Shown: positions 19,097 through 27,487 of the stretch, in pieces | Position numbering within the stretch: position 1 is the first letter of the stretch | Layout of the letters: every line of letters starts with the position of its first letter | From: Roseiarcus sp963742305 | GTDB taxonomy: Bacteria > Pseudomonadota > Alphaproteobacteria > Rhizobiales > Beijerinckiaceae | DNA: 64,000 bases | Assembly (NCBI GenBank): GCA_963742305.1 | Contig: CAVULN010000046.1 | Location: 1 to 64,000 of the forward strand | Direction: 5' to 3' | Position numbers and translations under genes: made by a program | The notes under the pieces: model-generated | Database searches by the model: none | What the model saw: the letters and a program-made list of their open reading frames with translations, nothing else | Told to the model about the DNA's origin: nothing

Positions 19097-19966
19097 ATGA
19101 TCTCCGACGACGAGGTTCGCGCCTACCATCGGGATGGCGTGCTCCTGGTGCGGAATGTGCTCGGGGCGGAGACGCTTGCGCATCTGCGCAGCGTCGTGGC
19201 CGGGCTTGTCGCGGGCGCGGCGGCGGTCACCGAGCATACCGACGTCTACGACCTCGAGCCCGGCCATACGCCCGAGGCGCCGCGGGTTCGTCGAATCAAG
19301 GCGGCGCACAAGGTTCACTCCGCGTTCGACTCAGTGGTCCGCAGCCAGCCTGTGCTCGACATCCTTACGAAGCTGATCGGCCCCAATCTGCGGCTGCACG
19401 GGTCCAAGCTGAACATGAAGTCGGCGCAGTACGGTTCGCCGGTCGAATGGCACCAGGACTGGGCCTTCTACCCGCACACCAACGACGACATTCTGGCGAT
19501 CGGCGTGCTGCTTGACGACACGGACCTCGCCAACGGTCCAATGCTGGTCACGCCGGGAACGCATCGCGGGCCGGTATGGAGCCATCACGGCGACGACGGT
19601 CGGTTCATCGGGCTGATCGATCCCGATCTGATCAGGGATGAGATCGCCCGCGCGGTTCCCTGCGTCGGCCCCGCGGGCAGCATGTCGTTCCACCACGTGC
19701 GCGCGCTGCACGGTTCGGCGTTGAATACGTCGGATCGCCCGCGCAATCTGCTGCTGTACGAGGTCGCCGCGAGCGACGCCTGGCCATTGCTGGGGGTCAA
19801 GGATTTCGACGAGTTCGACAGCCGGTTGCTGGCTGGGCCTTCGACCGTAACGCCGCGGCTGACCGACGTCCCGGTGCGGATGCCGCTGCCCCCGCCGGTG
19901 CGGCAGGGTTCGATCTACGAGACGCAATCGGCCTCGCGGAAATCCTTCTTTACCCGAGTGTCCTGA
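19097..19966 (+). CDS. Phytanoyl-CoA dioxygenase (PhyH) family protein
   Basis: Fe(II)/2-oxoglutarate-dependent dioxygenase of the PhyH family, about 289 residues. The iron triad is visible: H and D in SPVEWHQDWAFYPHTNDD and the distal His in FHHVRALHGSALNTSDRPRNLL, followed by the Arg that binds 2-oxoglutarate. N-terminal EVRAYHRDGVLLVRNVL is typical. Two ATGs are close; 19097 is used because AAGGGG lies at a better distance than from 19088. Substrate unknown; PhyH relatives hydroxylate acyl-CoAs, ectoine or small secondary metabolites. It starts about 40 bases after the SoxYZ-like gene on the same strand. Confidence 0.88.
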   Translation: MISDDEVRAYHRDGVLLVRNVLGAETLAHLRSVVAGLVAGAAAVTEHTDVYDLEPGHTPEAPRVRRIKAAHKVHSAFDSVVRSQPVLDILTKLIGPNLRLHGSKLNMKSAQYGSPVEWHQDWAFYPHTNDDILAIGVLLDDTDLANGPMLVTPGTHRGPVWSHHGDDGRFIGLIDPDLIRDEIARAVPCVGPAGSMSFHHVRALHGSALNTSDRPRNLLLYEVAASDAWPLLGVKDFDEFDSRLLAGPSTVTPRLTDVPVRMPLPPPVRQGSIYETQSASRKSFFTRVS

Positions 19967-20000
19967 CGCGCGCTCCAGGCTCCGGAGACGAGCGGCCTCG

Positions 20001-21083
20001 CTACGCGGCCGCCGCCCCGGCCGCATATTCGCGCAGGCGGCTCACCATCTCGTCCGAATATTGCCGTCTCAGTCCGGCGGCCTCCATGGCGCCGCCGTTG
20101 ACCCGGCGGGTGATCGCGTCGATGTCCCACTCGTCGGCCAAAGGCAGGCAGCCGTTGCTCGCCAGATACCAGCAGCCGGACCAGGCCGCGCCGTCGGGCG
20201 TCTCGCAAAACTCGGCCGCTTCCTCCGGCGTCTTGCCGATCGCGCGGGCGAAGGCCGCATATTCGTTGCGCCCGGTAAGCTGGATGAGGCCGCGGCCGCG
20301 GAAGCGGTAGCCATCGCCGCTCGCCGCATCGCCGTTGCCGTTGACCCCGGCGTAGACGAAATCCGCGAATTGCCGCTGATCGGCGCAATAGGGCTCGGCC
20401 GCCGCCGCCGTCGGAAACAGCGCGGGCCAGACCTGGCAGGCGCGACCGGGCGTGTAATGGAGGTCTTCGATCGTCTCGTTCAGCGCCGGGCCCGCCTCGG
20501 CCAGAAACTGCCCCATCGCCGCCGCCCGGCGCCGGTCGTTCGAGAAGCCGAACTTTTCGAAGGCGGAGACGAGAGCCGGGATCCAGCGCGCGGCGTTCGC
20601 CTCCGGGCAGACGATTTTCATCGCGGCGCCGAGAGCGCCCGCGCCTTCGCCGGACTCGGGAGCCGGCGAAACGACTGGCGGACGTCGCTGGACAGGAAGA
20701 GGAGGCGCGGGCGCCTTCGGCGCGCCGCCCTTCGCGCCGGGAATGACCACCGACATCGCATTTTCGATGAAGTCGGCGCCGATATATCCCGAGCCGGCGA
20801 TTCCCAGAAGAAGTTTCCAGTTGCCGGGATCGACGGTGACGATGTTCTGAAGATTGAGCGCGATCCCGGCGAGAACGCCGGCGATGAAGCCGATCATCAG
20901 GCTGAGGACCAGATAGGCGAGGCTGAACTCAGCCTGCTCGGAGGGCGTCGTCGAATTGAGCGAGCCCGCGTTCTTCAGGCCGACAATCGCCCGCACCCCC
21001 TGCCCGAGGACTCCGAGAAGTCCGCACAGCAGCAGCGCGAGAAGAATGGTCCCTACGGTTGGAGCGCTCTCCTGCGCCGCCAT
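20001..21083 (-). CDS. Membrane-anchored GH19 (chitinase/lysozyme-like) protein
   Basis: Protein of 360 residues with two parts. Residues 1 to about 115 hold three or four hydrophobic helices (VGTILLALLLCGLLGVLG, SLAYLVLSLMIGFIAGVLAGIAL, LLLGIAGSGYIGADFI). After a Pro-rich linker the C-terminal ~205 residues are a glycoside hydrolase 19-type domain: RRRAAAMGQFLAEAGP with the catalytic-region Glu, then GDGYRFRGRGLIQLTGRNEYAAFARAIG, the strongly conserved GH19 block. GH19 enzymes cut chitin or peptidoglycan. The membrane anchor suggests wall remodelling or a defensive lysin rather than chitin use. No phage genes flank it. The topology, catalytic side outside or inside, cannot be fixed from sequence. 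Confidence 0.83.
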   Translation of the reverse strand: MAAQESAPTVGTILLALLLCGLLGVLGQGVRAIVGLKNAGSLNSTTPSEQAEFSLAYLVLSLMIGFIAGVLAGIALNLQNIVTVDPGNWKLLLGIAGSGYIGADFIENAMSVVIPGAKGGAPKAPAPPLPVQRRPPVVSPAPESGEGAGALGAAMKIVCPEANAARWIPALVSAFEKFGFSNDRRRAAAMGQFLAEAGPALNETIEDLHYTPGRACQVWPALFPTAAAAEPYCADQRQFADFVYAGVNGNGDAASGDGYRFRGRGLIQLTGRNEYAAFARAIGKTPEEAAEFCETPDGAAWSGCWYLASNGCLPLADEWDIDAITRRVNGGAMEAAGLRRQYSDEMVSRLREYAAGAAAA

Positions 21084-21246
21084 GTGCCCGCCCCTGACCC
21101 AACGGCATCCTCATTGGCAGCGAATGCTTGAGAAGGAATTAACTGAACGGTCGCTCGTCTCGCGCCCGCCGTCCGTCACCCACCCGGCGGATCGACAGAT
21201 CGACGGCGCAGGTGGAGAGGGGCCTCGCCAGGGCGGATAGGGGCTC

Positions 21247-22089
21247 TTAAGCGGGGGCTTCCGCCTTCGTCTTGTCGACCACGACGAGGACATAACAGCC
21301 CAGTCGCGTCGCAAGGTCGGCGTGATGCGTTTCCAGCCTGTGGATGGCGCGCCATACCAAGCGTCCGATCCTCGTGTGTTCAGAAACGCGGCGATCGAAC
21401 TCAACGCTTGGCGCAGTATGGCAGCTGATTTTTACAAGACCCCACTTCTCCAGCTGTCTCCTCGTCCATCCCAGCGGCATCGGCAAATAGGGCAAGGGCG
21501 GCTTTGCACGCAGGGCGTTCAGCACCCAATTCAGACCCGGCGTCATCGCAACCACACGACGCATAAGCCGATAGGGGAACAGCAGCGGGAAAGGGTTCCC
21601 AAGGACGAAAATCGCCCGGCCGCCCGGCCTGAGGACGCGCATAGCCTCGTGGAACGCGGCGGCCTGACCATCAACGGTGTCAATATGATAAATAGCCTGG
21701 GATGAATAGACGACGTCGAACGCGCCATCATCGAACGGCAGGCTCGTGATGTCGGCTTCGACGGTCTCAAACGGCACATTGGCGTTCTTGAGGGCGGCGG
21801 CCGCTTCGGACAGCCCGGTGCTCGAGAAATCCACCGCGGTGAACTTCGCGCACGATCCGGCCAGAAATAACGCGGGTCTGCCGCCGCAGCCCAGATCGGC
21901 CAGTCGGAGATCCGGCCCGCCGGCCGCCTGGAGCAGGCGGCCTTTTCTCTGCCTGTCAAGAGTTTTGTGAATGGGACCATCCATCCAGCCAAACAAGAGA
22001 GTGTCGACTATCGTACCGTTCTCCCGGCGCCAGCCAATCCGGTTGTAGAAATTCCGCGTCGCGGCCGTGCCCTTTCGCAGGTCAATCAT
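21247..22089 (-). CDS. Class I SAM-dependent methyltransferase
   Basis: Methyltransferase of 280 residues with the SAM-binding motif LADLGCGGRPALFLAG (motif I), acidic motif FTAVDFSSTG, FDDGAFDVVYSSQAIYHID (Methyltransf_11) and a post-motif block FHEAMRVLRPGGRAIFVLGNP. The acceptor is unknown; the fold resembles ubiquinone/menaquinone or small-molecule methyltransferases but lacks UbiE-specific signatures. It is transcribed alone on the minus strand. The N-terminal segment IGWRRENGTIVDTLLFGWMDGP is unusual for the family and may be an acceptor-binding cap. Confidence 0.8.
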   Translation of the reverse strand: MIDLRKGTAATRNFYNRIGWRRENGTIVDTLLFGWMDGPIHKTLDRQRKGRLLQAAGGPDLRLADLGCGGRPALFLAGSCAKFTAVDFSSTGLSEAAAALKNANVPFETVEADITSLPFDDGAFDVVYSSQAIYHIDTVDGQAAAFHEAMRVLRPGGRAIFVLGNPFPLLFPYRLMRRVVAMTPGLNWVLNALRAKPPLPYLPMPLGWTRRQLEKWGLVKISCHTAPSVEFDRRVSEHTRIGRLVWRAIHRLETHHADLATRLGCYVLVVVDKTKAEAPA

Positions 22090-22296
22090 AAATTTGTTCT
22101 TCTTTTTTCTAGCCTATGTTTTAGTACGTCTAAACCAAGCCGCCCCGCCGCGTCGAGCCGCCAGGGGAGAAACTTTGGATGCGGGTGACGGAATTACGTT
22201 TGAACGGGACGAGGGCGACGCAAGACGCGCTGCAGCGTGCGAGGCGGCCGCAGACCGGCGCGCGGGCGGTCCATCGGAGGGCCGGAAATTCTGAGA

Positions 22297-22313
22297 CGAT
22301 CCGTTTCGGATCG
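22297..22313. terminator. Hairpin terminator downstream of the DMT transporter
   Basis: Perfect 7-bp stem (CGATCCG / CGGATCG) with a 3-base loop, about 50 bases past the stop of the minus-strand DMT gene. A short AT-rich stretch follows on that strand. The assignment as a terminator is from position and shape. Confidence 0.5.
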
Positions 22314-22365
22314 CCCTCTGGTTGCATTTTCGACCTCTCCGAACTCAGGCCGCCGGGCTTCCGGA

Positions 22366-23241
22366 TTATTCCACCGCCGACCCGACCATCTTGCCCCGGG
22401 CCGCCACGTACAACCCGCTGCCGATGATGATCGCGTTGCCGATGATGATCGGCGCGGTCGGCGTGTCGCGCCAGATAAGCCAGCCCAGGATCGCCGCCCA
22501 CAGGATCGCCGAATATTGCAGCGGCGCCAGCACCGCGGCGCGAGCAAGCGACAGCGCCCGGGTGATGAAGATGAAACAGAGCATCGACACCACGCCGACC
22601 AAAGCCATGAGGCCGACATCGAAGGCGCTCGGGGGCGTCCAGGCGAACGGGACGGTCGCCGCGCCGATGAGACCGCCGCCGACGAATTGCCAGAACACCA
22701 GCGGCAGCCAATGGACGTCCCTGAGCTTGCGGGTGATCGTCTGATTGAGCGCGAACATGACCGCGCCGAACAGGGCGAGCGGCGCCGCGAGCGACAGCAT
22801 CTGGTGCGAGGGCCTGAGCGCAATGACGACGCCGACGAAGCCGATCATGACCGCGACCCAGCGGAAGCGCTCGACCTTCTCGCCGAGCAGGGGCGCCGAA
22901 AGCGCGGTGACGATGAGCGGCGCCGCCATGTAGAAGGTCATCACGTCGGCGAGCGGAAGGTAGCGGGTCGCGTAGTAGAAGGAGAACGTGTCGACCGAGG
23001 CGCAGAGAACGCGCAGAATCTGAAGCGGAACCCGGCGCGAATCGACGAGCCTGACGGCGAGCGACAAAATGAACGGCGCGAGCACGATGACCGCGCCGAT
23101 CGAGCGCAGCATCATCAGTGGGCCGACGCCATAGTCGGCGACCAGCCATTTGCCCAGCGCGTCGCTCAGCGCGAAGAGAGCGACGCCCAGCAGATAGAGG
23201 CCAACGCCGAGGCCCTCGGTTCCGGAGCGAAGGGTCGGCAT
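22366..23241 (-). CDS. DMT family (EamA) transporter
   Basis: Inner-membrane protein of 291 residues with ten hydrophobic segments arranged as two EamA repeats. The first contains LLGVALFALSDALGKWLV and RYLPLADVMTFYMAAPLIVTALSAPLLGEKV; the second contains FGAVMFALNQTITRKL and RALSLARAAVLAPLQYSAILWAAILGWLIW. The family exports amino acids, metabolites or drugs. The substrate is not predictable, and no regulator or biosynthetic gene is adjacent. The gap upstream of the neighbouring methyltransferase (22090-22365) shows only the hairpin at 22297. Confidence 0.85.
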   Translation of the reverse strand: MPTLRSGTEGLGVGLYLLGVALFALSDALGKWLVADYGVGPLMMLRSIGAVIVLAPFILSLAVRLVDSRRVPLQILRVLCASVDTFSFYYATRYLPLADVMTFYMAAPLIVTALSAPLLGEKVERFRWVAVMIGFVGVVIALRPSHQMLSLAAPLALFGAVMFALNQTITRKLRDVHWLPLVFWQFVGGGLIGAATVPFAWTPPSAFDVGLMALVGVVSMLCFIFITRALSLARAAVLAPLQYSAILWAAILGWLIWRDTPTAPIIIGNAIIIGSGLYVAARGKMVGSAVE

Positions 23242-23348
23242 GGGATCCTGAGGATGCGGCTGTCCGGCGCCGCCCTACGGCGTCATCCGCCGCGGCGGCG
23301 GAATTCCAGGGAACCCCGCCGCACCCGAGGGCCTGGCGGCGCTCAAAA

Positions 23349-23372
23349 CCCGAGAGGCCCAGCTTTCGCGGG
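23349..23372. terminator. Probable terminator of rpsD
   Basis: Imperfect stem CCCGCGA / TCTCGGG on the minus strand about 15 bases beyond the rpsD stop, followed directly by TTTT. This is the layout of an intrinsic terminator for the minus-strand rpsD transcript. Confidence 0.5.
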
Positions 23373-23386
23373 CCCGAAGCAGACGG

Positions 23387-24004
23387 TCAGCGCGAGTAGA
23401 ACTCGATGACCAGGTTCGGCTCCATGTGCGTCGGATAGGGCACTTCGGACAGGCCCGGAACGCGGGTGAGTTTCGCCGTCCCCTTGGCGTGGTCGGCCTC
23501 GACATAGTCGGGCACGTCCCGCTCGGCGAGCGCCGCCGCTTCGAGCACCAGCGGCAACTGTCGCGAGGTTTCCTTGATCTCGATCACGTCCCCAACCTTG
23601 ACCTGATAGGAAGCGATATTGACCCGCTTGCCGTTGACGCTGATGTGGCCGTGGTTGACGAACTGGCGGGCCGCGAACACCGTCGGCACGAATTTGGCGC
23701 GGTAGACGAGCGCGTCGAGCCGGCGCTCCAGCAAGCCGATGAGATTGGCGCTCGAGTCGCCCTTCAGGCGGAGCGCCTCGACATAATATTTGTGGAACTG
23801 GCGCTCGGAAATGTTGCCGTAATAGCCCTTGACCTTCTGCTTGGCCTTGAGCTGGGTGCCGAAGTCGGTCGCCTTGCCCTTGCGGCGCTGGCCGTGCTGG
23901 CCGGGCCCATATTCGCGCTTGTTGAACGGGCTCCTGGGGCGCCCCCAGATGTTCTCGCCCATCCGGCGATCGATTTTGTACTTCGCTTCCGCGCGCTTCG
24001 TCAT
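23387..24004 (-). CDS. rpsD: 30S ribosomal protein S4
   Basis: Primary 16S rRNA-binding protein of the small subunit, nucleating 30S assembly; 205 residues. The start is MTKRAEAKYKIDRRMGENIWG at 24004, preceded by GAGAGGAATCGCG. The typical S4 N-terminal SPFNKREYGPGQHGQRRKGK is present, without the zinc-binding cysteines seen in some bacteria. The S4 RNA-binding domain follows with RRLDALVYRAKFVPTVFAARQFVNHGHISVNGKRVNI, and the protein ends PNLVIEFYSR. It stands alone rather than in the alpha operon, as is common in Rhizobiales. The frame is intact. Confidence 0.98.
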   Translation of the reverse strand: MTKRAEAKYKIDRRMGENIWGRPRSPFNKREYGPGQHGQRRKGKATDFGTQLKAKQKVKGYYGNISERQFHKYYVEALRLKGDSSANLIGLLERRLDALVYRAKFVPTVFAARQFVNHGHISVNGKRVNIASYQVKVGDVIEIKETSRQLPLVLEAAALAERDVPDYVEADHAKGTAKLTRVPGLSEVPYPTHMEPNLVIEFYSR

Positions 24005-24502
24005 CGCGATTCCTCTCAAAAGTCAGGTTCAACGAGGAGCGCGCCCTCCTCTGCGCCCTGAGGGCGCCGACAGGCCGTAAAACCGAGCAAGGTTTCAAGG
24101 CCGCGGGTCACGTCAAACGACAGGCGCGCCCTCGGTTGAGAGCGCGCCTGACGGGGTCCTCTAAACGACAGGGGCCACGGTGTCAAACCCTCCATCGAGC
24201 CGCCGCGCGCGGTCCGCCGTGCCGGGAAGGCGCGGGGCTGACATGCGGGGTACGCATGAATTTTTTAGCTTTCGCTAATTTTTGGACAATTATGTTGCAC
24301 TTCAGTGCTGAATCCCACGGGCGCCACAGTTCTGACGTCCAAACGTCATGCGATTATTACATGAGAATTTTGCGTCGCACCATTGACTTTTGCACCGCAG
24401 CATTATACGTCACACTGCGTCTAGGGGAAAGGACGATCCAATCGGCACCGAGCGATCGGGGCCACAGTCAGGAGGGCGGTCAACCAAAACGGAGACCCGC
24501 CC
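24005..24502. other. 498-base intergenic region with leader structures
   Basis: Divergent region between rpsD (minus) and the DUF1127 gene (plus). It holds GCGCCCTGAGGGCGC near 24053-24067 and a 9-bp inverted repeat at 24121-24150, both within the likely rpsD leader. From about 24250 it turns AT-rich, with TGACGT-N4-ACGTCA at 24333-24348, a further ACGTCA at 24407-24412 and a loose -35/-10 pair (24383-24388 TTGACT, 24404-24409 TATACG, spacing 15). No coding frame in it is convincing. Confidence 0.55.
24121..24150. repeat. Inverted repeat in the rpsD leader
   Basis: Perfect 9-bp arms (CAGGCGCGC at 24121-24129, GCGCGCCTG at 24142-24150) with a 12-base loop, about 120 bases upstream of the rpsD start. 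It could be an mRNA leader structure for S4 autoregulation or a terminator; the sequence does not decide. Confidence 0.35.
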
Positions 24503-24664
24503 ATGAAGATGTTCTCTCTGACCCGTTTCCTGCGCGTTCGGCGCGTCTACTGGAGCGTCGTCCAGGAGCTTTCGGCCTACACCGATCGCGAGTTGCACGA
24601 CATCGGCATCGATCGCATCGACATCCCGGAAATCGCCCGCTTCGCTTCGCGGGAAAAGGCCTAG
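24503..24664 (+). CDS. DUF1127 domain mini-protein
   Basis: 53-residue basic protein, MKMFSLTRFLRVRRVYWSV at the N-terminus, then the DUF1127 core with YTDRELHDIGIDRIDIPEIAR (the conserved L-x-D-I-G-[IL]-x-R-x-[DE]-I motif). Small DUF1127 proteins of alphaproteobacteria are RNA-associated regulators that affect stress responses and phosphate/central metabolism in species where they were studied. The ATG at 24503 has a GGAG element eight bases upstream and is followed by a strong hairpin. A long AT-rich leader precedes it. Frame and length are typical of the family. Confidence 0.88.
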   Translation: MKMFSLTRFLRVRRVYWSVVQELSAYTDRELHDIGIDRIDIPEIARFASREKA

Positions 24665-24671
24665 TTCATCA

Positions 24672-24699
24672 ATGGCGGCGCCGCAAATGGCGCCGCCAT
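24672..24699. terminator. Bidirectional hairpin between DUF1127 gene and manC
   Basis: Perfect 11-bp inverted repeat (ATGGCGGCGCC at 24672-24682, GGCGCCGCCAT at 24689-24699) with a 6-base loop, located between two convergent genes only 40 bases apart. No T tract follows on either strand. Confidence 0.65.
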
Positions 24700-24703
24700 C
24701 GCC

Positions 24704-26119
24704 TCACTTCCGGTTGTAGGCGTCCTCGATTCGAACGATGTCGTCCTCGCCGAAATAGCTGCCGGTCTGAACCTCGATCAGTTCGACGTCGATCTTGCCG
24801 GGGTTGGCGAGGCGGTGGGTCGAGCCCATCGGCAGGTAGATCGATTCGTTCTCGTGCACCGTCTGGACCTTACCGTCGAGCGTCACCTCGGCCGCGCCGT
24901 GCACCACCACCCAATGCTCCGCGCGATGATGGTGTTTCTGCAGGGAAAGCCGTCCGCCCGGACGCACCACGATGCGCTTGACCTGATAGCGCGAGCCCCG
25001 GTCGATGCTCTGATAATAGCCCCATGGCCGGTAGTTGCGCCGATGCTCGGTCGCCTCGGGGTGGCCCTCGGCCTTCAGGCGCTCGACCAGCTTCTTGACC
25101 TTGCCCGCCTGCGAGCGGTCGGCGACCAGGATAGCGTCGCCGGTGGCGACGACGATCACGTTCTTAAGGCCAATGACCGCGGCCAACTGCTCCTCCGAAC
25201 GCACCAGCACGTTCGAGGAATTGAGGGCCGCGACCCGCCCGCGCAGGCTGTTGCCGTTGGCGTCGCGCGGACTCAACCGCCAGACGGCCGACCACTCGCC
25301 GACGTCCGACCAGCCGACGTCGGCGGTCAGGACCACCGCCTTGCCGGTTCGCTCCATCACCGCATAGTCGATCGAGATCTTGGGCGCCCTTGCGAAGGAC
25401 CCATGGTCGAGGACCACGAAGTCGAGGTCCTTTTTCGCAGCCTGCACCGCCTCCGCCGTCGCGCTCGCGATCTGAGGCTCGAAACGCTGAAGCTCCTCCA
25501 GCATGACGTCTGCGCGGAAGACGAAATTGCCCGAGTTCCAGAGATAGCCCTCATCGATGAAGGCGCGCGCGTGCGCTTCGTCGGGCTTCTCCACAAAGCG
25601 CTCGATTCTGCGCAGCCGCGGGTCGCCCGCGAGCGGGGGCCCGGGATGAATATAGCCATAGGACGTCGCGGGGTGGTCGGGCGTGACGCCGAAGGCGACG
25701 ATTTCGCCGGCCGTCGCGGCCTCGCCGGCCTGAGCGCAGAGCCGGGCGAACTCCTTTCCGTCCGCGAAAACATGGTCGGCGGCGAGCATGGCGACGATCG
25801 TCGCCGGATCGCGGGCCTGAGCCCAGGCCGCCGCAGCGCCGACCGCTGCGGCGCTGTCCCGGCGGTCGGGCTCGAGCAGGATCGTCGCTTCGGCGCCGAT
25901 CTCCCGCAGTTGCTCGCTCACCCGGAAGCGATAGTCGAAATTGGTGATAACGACCGCCGTGTCGAACACTTCGGGATCGCCGACCAGGCCCACGATCGAC
26001 TGAAAGGTCGAACGCTCGCCGATCAGGGGAATGAATTGCTTGGGCAGGCTTTCCCGCGATTCCGGCCACACCCGGGTTCCCGACCCGCCACACATGATCA
26101 CTGGCATGATTTTGGTCAT
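24704..26119 (-). CDS. manC: Mannose-1-phosphate guanylyltransferase / mannose-6-phosphate isomerase (bifunctional)
   Basis: Type II PMI-GMP enzyme of 471 residues, producing GDP-mannose for exopolysaccharide or LPS. The N-terminal pyrophosphorylase domain has MCGGSGTRVWPESRESLPKQF (nucleotide-binding signature) and RFVEKPDE (sugar-phosphate lysine); the catalytic middle contains YLWNSGNFVFRADVML and VGWSDVGEWSAVW. The C-terminal cupin isomerase domain has YRPWGYYQSIDRGSRYQVKRI, PGGRLSLQKHHHRAEHWVVVHG (metal-binding His) and ENESIYLPMGSTHRLANPG. The start is MTKIMPVIMCGG at 26119; the upstream open frame is unconserved. The frame is intact. Confidence 0.93.
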   Translation of the reverse strand: MTKIMPVIMCGGSGTRVWPESRESLPKQFIPLIGERSTFQSIVGLVGDPEVFDTAVVITNFDYRFRVSEQLREIGAEATILLEPDRRDSAAAVGAAAAWAQARDPATIVAMLAADHVFADGKEFARLCAQAGEAATAGEIVAFGVTPDHPATSYGYIHPGPPLAGDPRLRRIERFVEKPDEAHARAFIDEGYLWNSGNFVFRADVMLEELQRFEPQIASATAEAVQAAKKDLDFVVLDHGSFARAPKISIDYAVMERTGKAVVLTADVGWSDVGEWSAVWRLSPRDANGNSLRGRVAALNSSNVLVRSEEQLAAVIGLKNVIVVATGDAILVADRSQAGKVKKLVERLKAEGHPEATEHRRNYRPWGYYQSIDRGSRYQVKRIVVRPGGRLSLQKHHHRAEHWVVVHGAAEVTLDGKVQTVHENESIYLPMGSTHRLANPGKIDVELIEVQTGSYFGEDDIVRIEDAYNRK

Positions 26120-26257
26120 GCATATCCCCAGGGCGTTGGAGCCCGCCCGCTCCCCCATCGAGGCGCCGGCAGAGTCCCGATTCCGTTGATTTCGCGGAGG
26201 CTTGTCCGCGAAAAACCGGGCTTTCAATCGCGAGCGCCGCGCGCTCTCCCTCTGCAA

Positions 26258-27487
26258 TCACGGCCGCGCCAAGTCAATGCTCGTTCCGTGGTCTTGAGCT
26301 TGACGCCTCGCCCGGCGGCGCCTCACGGAAGCGATGACGGCCACCGCGGCGGACGCCGCGGCAAGCGCGAGCGCGAAGGCGCCGAACGCTATCGGCAGCG
26401 ACAGCGCCTGTGCGATCGCTCCCGTGGCCATCGGAGCGGGCAGGCGGGTCACGGCGCTGAAGAGCGACGCCGAGGCCAGCCCGACCGCAGGCCCGGCGGC
26501 CGACTGGCGCGCGGCGAGCGCAAATCCGCACGGCACGATAGGGCCGGTGCCGACCCCGATCAAGGCGAAGCCCGCGACGCTCGCCGCGAAGCCGGCCTGC
26601 GCGCTGACCAGGGCGAAGCCCAAGGCCGCGATCGCGAACGAGATCATGATGATGCGAAGGTCGCTGACGCGCAGGCGAATGGCGTCGACGTTGAAGCGCA
26701 GCGCCGCCTGGCAGGCGGAAAAGAACGCAGCGCCCAGGCCGGAAACGGCGGCCAGCCTCGGCGCCTCCTCGCGCAGAAGCAGCGTCGACCACAACAAGGC
26801 CGCGAGCTCCGCGGCGATCGAGACGCCGACGACGACCCCAAGCCCGATCAGGGCCGGCATGAAGGACAACCCGCTCCTTCCCGTCGTCCCGGCCGGAACG
26901 GGCGTGGGAAGGTCTCCCGGCGCCGCGCGATGGTAGGCGAGGCCAGCGCCGGCGAGCGTGGCGGCCGCAAGCACGCCGGCCGCCCACGGCGCGGAACCGG
27001 CGGCGATCAGACTGCCGAGAATCGCGCCCAGCGCCATGCCCGCCGATGCAGCCGCATGGAGCCGCGCCATGATCGGCCGGCCAAGCCGGCGCTCGATCCG
27101 CGCGCCCTCGGCGTTCATGAGGACGTCGACCACGCCGCCGAGCCCCGAGACGATGAGGGCGATCGCGACCCAAGGCTTGCTCGAAGCGTCGAGGAGCGCG
27201 CAGAGCGTCGCGCCGAACAGGATCGCGGAAACGGGGAGCGCCTTCTCGACGCCAAAACGATGCGCCAGCGCCCCGCCTGCTGACATCGCGATGAGGTAGG
27301 CCCCGGTGTAGAGGGTCAGGAGGACGCCGAAGGTCGCCGCGTCGATCCCGGCGCGGGCCAGGATCGCGCCGGATGCGCCGCTCCACAAGCCTACGCCGAG
27401 GCCGAGCGCGAAGAACATCGCCGCGACCGCGGCGTGCAGGGCCGCGCCGGCCTTGGCCGCGCTGGGCGGCTGGATGGAGGGGTTCAA
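26258..27487 (-). CDS. MFS transporter
   Basis: Twelve-helix major facilitator of 409 residues (FALGLGVGLWSGASGAILARAG at the start, the GAYLIAMSAGGALAHRFGVEKAL loop between helices 2 and 3, and LALAAASAAVAVIASVRRRRARR at the end). The fold resembles YbjJ/fucose-permease-like transporters. The likely start is TTG at 27485-27487 within a TTGA overlap with the stop of the upstream mttB-like gene, indicating translational coupling. By context it may carry the substrate of that methyltransferase, for instance a methylated amine; this is inference. Confidence 0.82.
   Translation of the reverse strand: MNPSIQPPSAAKAGAALHAAVAAMFFALGLGVGLWSGASGAILARAGIDAATFGVLLTLYTGAYLIAMSAGGALAHRFGVEKALPVSAILFGATLCALLDASSKPWVAIALIVSGLGGVVDVLMNAEGARIERRLGRPIMARLHAAASAGMALGAILGSLIAAGSAPWAAGVLAAATLAGAGLAYHRAAPGDLPTPVPAGTTGRSGLSFMPALIGLGVVVGVSIAAELAALLWSTLLLREEAPRLAAVSGLGAAFFSACQAALRFNVDAIRLRVSDLRIIMISFAIAALGFALVSAQAGFAASVAGFALIGVGTGPIVPCGFALAARQSAAGPAVGLASASLFSAVTRLPAPMATGAIAQALSLPIAFGAFALALAAASAAVAVIASVRRRRARRQAQDHGTSIDLARP

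Noticed and set aside
24815..27283. Very long plus-strand open frame opposite manC and the MFS gene
   Set aside because: Composition is Arg/Ala/Gly-rich without motifs, and the opposite strand encodes two clear families.
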